Origin: Acidobacteriota bacterium | GTDB taxonomy: Bacteria; Acidobacteriota; Terriglobia; Terriglobales; Acidobacteriaceae | Assembly (NCBI GenBank): GCA_021782675.1 | Contig: JAJXUS010000198.1 | Location: forward strand, 1 to 5,050 | Length of the DNA stretch: 5,050 nt | Direction: 5' to 3' | In this document: piece after piece, positions 1 to 5,050 of the stretch | Numbering within the stretch: the first letter of the stretch is position 1 | How the letters are laid out: each line of letters starts with the position of its first letter | Notes under the pieces: generated by a model | Database searches by the model: none | The model's input: only the letters and a program-made list of their open reading frames with translations | What the model was told of the DNA's origin: nothing | Position numbers and translations under genes: made by a program

Positions 1-452
1 TGCGGCTTGTGGTCCATGCCGGGAACCGGACCCGTCGGGCCTTCCACTTCCAGCACTACGGGCTTCGTCACGCCATGCAGCGTCAGGTTGCCGTTCACGG
101 TGAGGCCGTCGCCGTGCTTCGCCACGCTCGTGCTCACGAACGTCGCCGTCGGATACTGCGCCGTGTCAAACAGGTTGGAGCTCTTGATGTCCGCGTCGCG
201 CATGCTCACGCCCGTGTCCACGGTCGTCGTGTCAATCGTGATGTTCACGGTGGACTTGGTGATATCCGCATCGCTCGTCACAATCGTTCCGCCGATGTTG
301 CCAAAGTGGCCGCGCACCTTTGACAGGCTCATGTGCAGAATCGAGAAGTCAACCTCGCTGTGCGGCTTGTCGGGAACCCAGGTGGAAGTCTGCGCCACGG
401 CCAGGGGAGCCGCGAGCGCGCATATGCCAGTGAGAAGTGCCAAACGCTTCAT
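1..452 (-). CDS. YceI-family secreted lipocalin-like protein (3' end cut by window edge)
   Basis: The first 150 residues are visible; family members with a signal peptide usually have about 190-200, so the C-terminus lies outside the window. Residues 1-20 form a Sec signal peptide: MKR, then a hydrophobic stretch ending in AVA before Gln21, so the product should be periplasmic or secreted. The mature part shows the YceI pattern in order: DKPHSEVDFSILHMSLSKVRGHFG (about 28-51, given here by its ends Asp28 and Gly51), a beta-rich segment with TIDTTTVDTGVSMRD (72-86), SNLFDTAQYPTATF (92-105) and LTLHGVTKPVVLEVE (123-137). Known family structures are beta-barrels that bind polyisoprenoid-type lipids in a hydrophobic cavity; the ligand here cannot be told. 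The ATG at 452 is chosen because the signal peptide starts there and AAAGGA lies 9 nt upstream. The next gene upstream on the same strand ends 291 bp away. Family assignment is firm; role is not. Confidence 0.93.
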   Translation of the reverse strand, partial: MKRLALLTGICALAAPLAVAQTSTWVPDKPHSEVDFSILHMSLSKVRGHFGNIGGTIVTSDADITKSTVNITIDTTTVDTGVSMRDADIKSSNLFDTAQYPTATFVSTSVAKHGDGLTVNGNLTLHGVTKPVVLEVEGPTGPVPGMDHKP

Positions 453-461
453 CAATCAAAT

Positions 462-467
462 TCCTTT
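462..467 (-). promoter_or_regulatory. Shine-Dalgarno site of the YceI-family gene
   Basis: On the minus strand AAAGGA sits 9 nt before the ATG at 452, inside GAAAGGAATTTGATTG. It is the only purine-rich match near this start. An upstream ATG at 480 is in another frame, so this site decides the start. Confidence 0.75.
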
Positions 468-496
468 CAATATGGGCCATGGGCCGCTTGGGATGA

Positions 497-509
497 CCGG
501 CTGAGCCGG
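497..509 (-). other. Small GC stem-loop in the leader of the YceI-family gene
   Basis: CCGGC, a 3-nt loop and GCCGG form a perfect 5-bp stem, about 30 nt upstream of the Shine-Dalgarno site in the presumed mRNA leader. There is no U-run, so it is not an intrinsic terminator. In DNA this GC-rich, a stem this short may be chance. Confidence 0.25.
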
Positions 510-598
510 GATGCCGGAGCCGGAGAGAGCCGCGCCAGCGGGGAAGCCCCAGTGCGCCGCGCGGAACATGCTCGTGCTTTTTGGACGCCACAAGGCAG

Positions 599-612
599 AT
601 ATTAGTTGCAAC
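599..612 (-). promoter_or_regulatory. Candidate -10 box and palindromic operator of the YceI-family gene
   Basis: Read on the minus strand, an AT-rich stretch ends in TTTGTTGCAACTAATAT. TAATAT (599-604) matches TATAAT at four of six positions. Directly beside it, GTTGCAAC (605-612) is a perfect 8-bp palindrome, with further symmetric TT/AA bases outside it (602-603 and 614-615). No good -35 hexamer stands 16-18 bp upstream, so an activator or a non-standard promoter is possible. Transcription would start near 592, giving a leader of about 140 nt, which is long. A palindrome touching the -10 box is a usual place for a repressor site, but the regulator is not visible. The promoter call is inference. 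Confidence 0.35.
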
Positions 613-743
613 AAATATTTTCTGCCGCCCGCTCCCGATCAGTCAGGGCCTTGCCCCCGGCATCTAAACGCCGCAAAATAAGCAAGCCTGTCGGTTTTTT
701 TTGAAACGCGCTCCGCGCAGTGGATCGCCCGACCGCGTCCGCT

Positions 744-3700
744 TCAGGGCTTCCCTTGCAGAATCGCCGCCGGAAGCGTCACCGAACCCATCCGCCCCGA
801 GTTCTCATCGACCACCAGAATGCGCACAGACCCCGAGTCCTCGCCTCGCTCTACAAACTGGTTGAATGGAACACCCTTCTCCAGCAGGCTTTGATAGGTC
901 GCGGGCAGCAGGGCCAGCATCATGGTCCGGCCGGTGATGCGTGCGTGCAGGTCATCCACGCCCCGGTGAACGACAAAGATATCCAGCCGGTCTTTCCACC
1001 TGCCGCCGACTAGTTGCAGCGCCAGGTCGTTGATGGCGATGTTCAGCTTCAGAATGGCTCCCGTGTAGGCCGCCTCTGGGCGCGCGCTCACGGCAATTCC
1101 GCTCACATCCAGCGGTTGCCAAATCGCCTCGCGGAAGCGCTCCTTCATCGTGGCCGGCTCCTTTGCGTAGAGATAGCCCGTGCGGTAGCGCACGGCAACG
1201 CCGCGCCGCCCGGTCACCTTCACCGTCAGCGCATGATACTGGTCGTCGGCCGGCGTGTCGGGCGAGAAGCCCAGCAGATAAGCCGCCCGCCCGTCCTCGA
1301 TGACTTCGTTCAGGCTCGCCGCAATGCTGCCTGCCCGGCGAAAGACGCGGCCACCGGTGCCTTGCGCCAGCTCCTGTATCGCCCCGCGTATCGGATGAAT
1401 ATCCTGCTGCATTTCGGCGGTCGTGCGGCCAAGCCCCGGTCCGGCCATGCCTCCCTGGTGCGGCGGTGGCGCGGTCACGCTCGGTGACAGTTCCACGCTC
1501 GAGTTCGCCAGACTCGCATCCGTCGTCATCGTTTCCAGTTGCGATGCGTCCAGCGGAAACACGCTTACGTGCGCGTCGTTCAGTGCATCCTGCGCGCGCA
1601 GTGCAAAGCCCTCGATGTGTTTGCCGCCCGCCTCGGTCCCGGCGGCCTGATCGCTCCAGTCCGCCAGCACGTTGTCGCTCGCCACCCACACCAGGTTCTT
1701 TTGCCCCGGAATGGCCGCCAGATGCCGCGCCACGCCCACCAGAATCACCAGCGCATCCCGCCCCGGATTCCCGCCGAAGTCGCGCAGTTGCGGATCAGAC
1801 ATCGTCGTCGTGAGCCCCGGAGCGTTCGTGCTCCCGTTTACGTTCTGCAAATCTTCTGCGTGCAGCACCGTGTCAATCTGCTGCCGGTTCCGCTGCTCTT
1901 CCTCCTGCGCCGCCGCCAGAGAACGCGCATTTGGCATCCAGGTGCGCAGCTTCGACGCGAGCAATGCGTGATCCGCCGTCGTTTCCACCATCACCTGGAA
2001 CCCGCGAGCGCCCTGCGCATACAGCCCCACGCGCTCGCTCGCCGGCAGCTTCTCCAGAAACTTCAGCATCTGCTCACGCGCATACGTCAAATCCGTCCAC
2101 GCCAGATTCCTCGCATCCACCAGCAGAATCGTCGCGCTGCCTTCCGTCGCTCCGCCCCCGGGCATCGCCTCCGCAATCTCTCCCTTGCGATTCGAGAAGA
2201 CCCCCTGGTCCGTTGCCGACGCCGTCTGCCTCTGCGTCATCTGCGCAGCAGACGCCGCGCCCGCCTGGCTGAAAAATCGCACCGCCTGCTTTCGTCCGTT
2301 GTCGTAGAGTTCAAAATCGTCCGGCTTCAGGTCCGTGACCGGGCGGCCTTTCTTATCCAGCGCCACCACGTCCACGTCCACCAGTCGCGTCATCACGCGC
2401 AGCGTAAAGCTCTTCCCCTGCGCGGTCGCGCTTGCAGCCGCAGGCACATCCGGCAGCGCCGCCGTCTCCGCCACGCTGATCTCAGGCGTCGCCGGCTCCG
2501 GCGTCGGGGCTGGTGCAGCCGCGGCCGTCGCTGGAACAGCAGCCGCATCCGCAACCGCAGCCGCATCCGCAACCGCAGGCGCAGCCGGAACCGCAGGCGC
2601 AGCCGCAGCCGATGCGGGAGCCTCAGTCCGCGCAGGTGTCTCCTGCTTTTCCGGTGCGGCGGCAGTTGCTGCAACACCCGCGCCAGCCGCAGGTGCAGCC
2701 GCATGCGCGGCCTCTCCCGTGTTCTCGCCGGTCAGCATCCGCGCCTCGGTGCGAAACACGTGATACTGCTCAAACACCACATCGTTCAAAAGCGTTTGTT
2801 GCCGTTCGCGATGCTTTCCATCGGCGGACCATCCAGCCGATCCGTTGTTGTCCAGCAGCGAGCCGCGATAGTTCTGCAGCGTCGGCGCTGCCGGCGGCGC
2901 ACGCGTTACAGAAATGCTCTTCACCGGGCAAATGTACGTCTTGCCTCCAATCTCCACCGGCCCGTATTCCACCAGAATGTCTGAGGTAGCCAGCGGAGCC
3001 GAGGGCCGCAGGTCCGCCTCCAGCGTCAGCCGCAGAATCGCTCCACTCGACGGATCAACCGCAATCTCGCCGTGGTAGCCGGAAAATTCCTTGAAGACGC
3101 CATCACCGTAGTTTCCGGCGACGCAACAGAACTCGACCTGATAATGCGACTCGCTCGTGGGCACGGCAAAGCTGAACACCGCCACCGGACCCGCCGCGCC
3201 CTGCTCCCAGTGGCTCCACGCAATCTTGCCCTGGCCGGCATCCACCAGCACCGTTCCAAGAATTGGCCCGAACACGCCCGAGGTCGCCAGCGACGGCGTC
3301 GCTGTTCCTTGCTTCCTGCCCTTCTTCGCGCCAGAATCCACAACCTCGCGGCCATCGCGATAGAGAACCGTGCTCGTGTACCGTCCCACGGCGTGCAGCG
3401 GCGCATACATCGTGATCGAAGCGTCCGCGCGCTGCACGGACGGCGTATCTTCAAAGTGGATCGTGTCCTGCGTTGCAATGAGGTTCGGAAGATTGCGGAT
3501 GGTCTTCACCGCATAGTCCACAGCCATCGCCATGATCTTCTGCTGCGTGGCCACATCCGGCGCGGCCGTCGCGGGAATCTCCGCCGCCGGGGGCGCCAGA
3601 AACGCCGACATATCCGCCAGCACCACCAGCGCGCGCCGCGACTCCGCGCCCGGCAGCTTCGCCTCCCAGCGCACAAGCCGCGCCCCGCTCAGCCGCTCGG

Positions 3701-3857
3701 TCAGTTCCAGGTTGGAGAGCTGCTGCGCAACCTTGGCGTCCTTCTTGCCCTGTGCGGCGGCCAGTACCTGCTCCAACTGCTCCACCGTAACTCGTTTGGC
3801 GGCCATCGCCGGCAGGGCGATCGCCGTCAACAACAACAGCAGAGCCAGTTTCCGCAT
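744..3857 (-). CDS. Exported VWFA-related protein of the acidobacterial TIGR03436 family, with large N-terminal region
   Basis: A complete gene of 1037 residues. Residues 1-19 are a Sec signal peptide (MRK, a Leu-rich core, AMA before Ala20), so the protein acts outside the cytoplasm. Residues 20-380 match no domain I can name. They begin with a predicted helical part (TVEQLEQVLAAAQ, 24-36), include RNLPNLIATQDTIHFEDTPS (121-140), and carry three cysteines (Cys244, Cys245, Cys310) that could form a disulfide. Residues 382-480 are an Ala/Pro/Thr-rich linker with hexapeptide repeats. Residues 487-900 are the VWFA-related domain: LVDVDVVALDKKGRPVTDLKPDDF (492-515 by its ends), ILLVDARNLAWTDLTYAREQ (577-596), IPGQKNLVWVASD (716-728), HVSVFPLDAS (763-772), QGTGGRVFRRAG (832-843), AYLLGFSP (859-866) and VRYRTGYLYAKE (889-900). 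The classical DxSxS metal site reads DARNL, so metal binding is doubtful. The tail (901-1037) is a further predicted beta-rich part. The start at 3857 is preferred over the in-frame ATG at 3932 because it begins the signal peptide and has GGGGA 7 nt upstream. Family function is unknown; a role in adhesion or protein binding is inference. Confidence 0.9.
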   Translation of the reverse strand: MRKLALLLLLTAIALPAMAAKRVTVEQLEQVLAAAQGKKDAKVAQQLSNLELTERLSGARLVRWEAKLPGAESRRALVVLADMSAFLAPPAAEIPATAAPDVATQQKIMAMAVDYAVKTIRNLPNLIATQDTIHFEDTPSVQRADASITMYAPLHAVGRYTSTVLYRDGREVVDSGAKKGRKQGTATPSLATSGVFGPILGTVLVDAGQGKIAWSHWEQGAAGPVAVFSFAVPTSESHYQVEFCCVAGNYGDGVFKEFSGYHGEIAVDPSSGAILRLTLEADLRPSAPLATSDILVEYGPVEIGGKTYICPVKSISVTRAPPAAPTLQNYRGSLLDNNGSAGWSADGKHRERQQTLLNDVVFEQYHVFRTEARMLTGENTGEAAHAAAPAAGAGVAATAAAPEKQETPARTEAPASAAAAPAVPAAPAVADAAAVADAAAVPATAAAAPAPTPEPATPEISVAETAALPDVPAAASATAQGKSFTLRVMTRLVDVDVVALDKKGRPVTDLKPDDFELYDNGRKQAVRFFSQAGAASAAQMTQRQTASATDQGVFSNRKGEIAEAMPGGGATEGSATILLVDARNLAWTDLTYAREQMLKFLEKLPASERVGLYAQGARGFQVMVETTADHALLASKLRTWMPNARSLAAAQEEEQRNRQQIDTVLHAEDLQNVNGSTNAPGLTTTMSDPQLRDFGGNPGRDALVILVGVARHLAAIPGQKNLVWVASDNVLADWSDQAAGTEAGGKHIEGFALRAQDALNDAHVSVFPLDASQLETMTTDASLANSSVELSPSVTAPPPHQGGMAGPGLGRTTAEMQQDIHPIRGAIQELAQGTGGRVFRRAGSIAASLNEVIEDGRAAYLLGFSPDTPADDQYHALTVKVTGRRGVAVRYRTGYLYAKEPATMKERFREAIWQPLDVSGIAVSARPEAAYTGAILKLNIAINDLALQLVGGRWKDRLDIFVVHRGVDDLHARITGRTMMLALLPATYQSLLEKGVPFNQFVERGEDSGSVRILVVDENSGRMGSVTLPAAILQGKP
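2540..2611 (-). repeat. Four tandem 18-bp repeats inside the linker of the VWFA protein
   Basis: On the plus strand the unit CAGCCGCATCCGCAACCG occurs twice exactly (2540-2557, 2558-2575). Two diverged copies follow, CAGGCGCAGCCGGAACCG (2576-2593) and CAGGCGCAGCCGCAGCCG (2594-2611). The period is six codons, so the frame is kept. The protein shows AAAPAV, PAAPAV, ADAAAV, ADAAAV at residues 418-441. Two identical copies next to each other point to recent duplication by slippage. Confidence 0.85.
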
Positions 3858-3863
3858 CTCAAA

Positions 3864-3869
3864 GTCCCC
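3864..3869 (-). promoter_or_regulatory. Weak Shine-Dalgarno-like site of the VWFA gene
   Basis: GGGGAC on the minus strand ends 6 nt before the ATG at 3857. It is a partial match to AGGAGG, but its position fits and it supports this start over the ATG at 3932. Confidence 0.45.
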
Positions 3870-3886
3870 ATGTGGGCTGCACCTGA

Positions 3887-3915
3887 ATCTTAGGCCACGA
3901 CTGAAGCCCCTGCAA
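3887..3915 (-). promoter_or_regulatory. Candidate sigma-70-type promoter of the VWFA gene
   Basis: On the minus strand TTGCAG (3910-3915) and TAAGAT (3887-3892) are exactly 17 bp apart. They match the -35 and -10 consensus at three and four of six positions. Transcription would begin near 3880 and give a leader of about 23 nt that includes the Shine-Dalgarno-like site. Spacing and placement are good while the hexamers are moderate. The ATG at 3932 lies upstream of this promoter, which again favours 3857 as the start. Confidence 0.45.
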
Positions 3916-3960
3916 ATATGACCTGCCCGCACCGCACCTCAGCTTCACCGCAAGCCGCGC

Positions 3961-3984
3961 CATACCACTGAATCGTCTGGTATG
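3961..3984. promoter_or_regulatory. Inverted repeat (7-bp arms) over the transporter start: candidate operator
   Basis: CATACCA (3961-3967) and TGGTATG (3978-3984) are perfect reverse complements separated by 10 bp, giving a centre-to-centre distance of 17 bp. The right arm covers the ATG at 3982 and contains the start of a possible extended -10 (TGG then TATGCT, 3981-3986). ACCA and TGGT half-sites occur in operators of GntR/FadR-type regulators, although those usually face the other way with a short spacer, so I name no regulator. It could also be an mRNA hairpin, but the 10-nt loop and the lack of a U-run argue against a terminator. Confidence 0.45.
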
Positions 3985-5050
3985 CTTCCGCCAATGTCCT
4001 TCGTTCGTGACTTCAGGGGCCTTAGCAGTTCCCAGCGCAACGCTTTCGTAGCCTCCTTTCTCGGCTGGACACTCGACAGCCTCGACTTCTTCCTGCTCAT
4101 CTTCTGCGTCAAGGCCATCGCCTCGGACTTTGGCACCAAACCATCCGCCGTGATGGGCGCGGTCTTTCTCACCCAGGCCTTCCGCCCCGTCGGCGCAGTG
4201 GTCTTCGGCATGCTGGCAGACCGCTACGGCCGCAGGCCCGTGCTCATCATCAATATCCTCAGCTTCTCTGTCATTGAGCTGGCCTGCGCCTTTGCGCCGT
4301 CGATGACCGTGCTGCTGGTGCTGCGGGCACTGTTTGGTTTTGCCATGGGCGGCGAGTGGGGCGTCGGCGCTGCGCTCACCTTCGAGACCCTGCCCAAAGA
4401 GGGCCGCGGCGCATTCTCCGGCATTCTCCAGGAGGGCTACGCGTTCGGCTCCATCCTTGCCTCCGCGGCCTTTGCCCTGTTCTTCCACTCCATCGGATGG
4501 CGCGGCCTCTTTATCCTCGGAGCGTCTCCCGCGCTGCTCGTCCTCTATGTCCAGACGCGCGTCGAGGAGTCGCCCATCTGGCTCGCCGGGGCAAAAAAGC
4601 GCGCCGTGCCCCACGCGGGACCGGCAATTCCCGCGCACCTGCTGGCGTTCCTGCCCACGTTTCTCTTTCTGGTATTGCTCATGACCGCCTTCATGAGCTT
4701 CTCCCACGGCACCCAGGATCTGTATCCCACATTCCTGGCCGTCCACATGGGACTGACTCCACAGATCGTGGGCCTCATCGGAGTGCTCTACGGCCTCGGC
4801 TCCATTGCCGGTGGATTCGTCTTCGGCGCGCTCTCTGAGCGGTGGGGACGCAAGCGCGCCATCGTCGCCGCCGCGCTGCTGTCCATCCCCGTCATTCCGC
4901 TCTACGCCTACGGCCACACCGCCGTCGCCCTCGGCGCGGGAGCCGTCCTCATGCAGTTCATGGTGCAGGGCGCCTGGGGAGTCGTCCCCGCCTACCTCAC
5001 CGAGCTCGCCCCCGCTCCCGTCCGCGCCACCGCCCCCGGCCTCGCCTACC
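3982..5050 (+). CDS. MFS transporter, SHS (sialate/lactate:H+ symporter)-like (3' end cut by window edge)
   Basis: The first 356 residues are visible; MFS carriers usually have 400-450, so the last one or two helices and the C-terminus lie outside. After a short N-terminal amphipathic part comes helix 1 with GWTLDSLDFFLLIF (28-41), the Asp-rich signature seen in NanT and Jen1-type carriers. GMLADRYGRRPVL (76-88) is MFS motif A between helices 2 and 3, and its second-half copy is GALSERWGRKRAI (282-294). RALFGFAMGGEWG (115-127) in helix 4 and RVEESPIWLA (193-202) after helix 6 also fit this family. About ten membrane helices can be seen, with a short central loop (203-216). It should sit in the inner membrane and import a small organic acid by proton symport; lactate, another monocarboxylate or a sialate cannot be told apart here. 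Two starts are possible, 3982 (MLPPMSF) and 3994 (MSFVRDF), and neither has a Shine-Dalgarno site. The longer is given, but 3994 is a serious alternative because the inverted repeat and a possible -10 box lie over 3982. It is divergent from the VWFA gene. Confidence 0.88.
   Translation, partial: MLPPMSFVRDFRGLSSSQRNAFVASFLGWTLDSLDFFLLIFCVKAIASDFGTKPSAVMGAVFLTQAFRPVGAVVFGMLADRYGRRPVLIINILSFSVIELACAFAPSMTVLLVLRALFGFAMGGEWGVGAALTFETLPKEGRGAFSGILQEGYAFGSILASAAFALFFHSIGWRGLFILGASPALLVLYVQTRVEESPIWLAGAKKRAVPHAGPAIPAHLLAFLPTFLFLVLLMTAFMSFSHGTQDLYPTFLAVHMGLTPQIVGLIGVLYGLGSIAGGFVFGALSERWGRKRAIVAAALLSIPVIPLYAYGHTAVALGAGAVLMQFMVQGAWGVVPAYLTELAPAPVRATAPGLAY

Larger units (their letters stand above)
453..743. 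other. 291-bp intergenic region between the VWFA gene and the YceI-family gene
   Basis: No convincing gene is seen here on either strand. Both flanking genes are read on the minus strand. The left half (453-590) is GC-rich and would be the leader of the YceI gene. The middle (599-623) is AT-rich and promoter-like. The right half holds a run of eight T at 695-702 (plus strand), so on the coding strand of both neighbours it is a run of A and cannot act as the U-tract of a terminator for the VWFA gene. Only weak GC hairpins are present: GCGC/GCGC with a 3-nt loop at 708-718, and GGGC/GCCC at 646-656. Neither is followed by a U-run, so I see no good intrinsic terminator after the VWFA stop codon at 744-746. 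Confidence 0.7.
3858..3981. other. 124-bp divergent intergenic region
   Basis: This region separates the VWFA gene (minus) from the transporter (plus). It holds the VWFA promoter candidate on its left and most of the inverted repeat on its right. Between them (3916-3960) I see only GC-rich sequence without a clear site. No small gene is supported here. Confidence 0.7.

Noticed and set aside
349..591. A possible 80-residue minus-strand leader peptide overlapping the start of the YceI-family gene
   Set aside because: It has no Shine-Dalgarno site, starts at GTG, and shows no domain or signal. Most of it overlaps the well-supported YceI frame.
695..718. Run of eight T (695-702) next to a GCGC hairpin (708-718) as an intrinsic terminator
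   Set aside because: On the plus strand the T-run comes before the hairpin and no plus-strand gene ends here. On the minus strand the run is A, so the order and base are wrong for a terminator of the VWFA gene.
2513..2710. The Ala/Pro-coding repeats as a possible CRISPR array or mobile-element end
   Set aside because: The 18-bp units are directly joined without unique spacers, keep the reading frame, and encode a low-complexity linker. No element gene or terminal repeat is near.
1539..2984. A 481-codon plus-strand open frame opposite the VWFA gene
   Set aside because: It is very rich in Arg, His, Gln and Pro with no domain or signal. It lies wholly antisense to a gene with clear family motifs, and is what a high-GC coding strand yields on its complement.
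3858..3932. A 25-residue N-terminal extension of the VWFA protein from the ATG at 3932
   Set aside because: The extension would bury the signal peptide, and the promoter candidate at 3887-3915 lies inside it. The start at 3857 begins directly with the signal peptide.
3859..4917. A 352-codon minus-strand open frame opposite the transporter
   Set aside because: Its product is rich in Gly, Glu, Asp and His without a recognisable fold. The plus strand here encodes an unmistakable MFS protein with both motif A copies, so this is its shadow.

Overview
This window most likely comes from a high-GC member of the Acidobacteriota, class Terriglobia (the Terriglobus, Granulicella, Edaphobacter and Acidobacterium group). 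The main reason is the large central gene. It encodes an exported protein of the VWFA-related family (TIGR03436), which is strongly expanded in that phylum. The strong G/C preference at third codon positions agrees with this, but genus and species cannot be told from the sequence.

There are three protein genes. (1) Positions 1-452, minus strand: the 5' part of a secreted YceI-family lipocalin-like protein, cut by the left edge. (2) Positions 744-3857, minus strand: a complete 1037-residue exported protein. It has a signal peptide, a region of about 350 residues with no assigned function, an Ala/Pro-rich linker of about 100 residues, and a VWFA-related domain with an incomplete metal site. (3) Positions 3982-5050, plus strand: the first 356 residues of a major facilitator superfamily transporter resembling the SHS (sialate/lactate:H+ symporter) family, cut by the right edge.

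The non-coding parts are a 291-bp gap (453-743) and a 124-bp divergent intergenic region (3858-3981). The gap holds an AT-rich promoter-like stretch with an 8-bp palindrome, a stem-loop and a Shine-Dalgarno site for the yceI-like gene. The divergent region holds a reasonable sigma-70-type promoter for the VWFA gene. It also contains most of a perfect 7-bp-arm inverted repeat, which runs over the first possible ATG of the transporter.

Nothing shows that the three genes form one pathway. The two minus-strand genes both encode exported, envelope-facing proteins and could be partly co-transcribed, since no convincing terminator separates them. The transporter is divergently transcribed and may have its own regulator. 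No RNA gene, CRISPR array, insertion sequence or phage feature was seen, and I find no strong case for an undescribed multi-gene system. The most unusual items are the composite VWFA protein and the operator-like repeat with possible leaderless start of the transporter.
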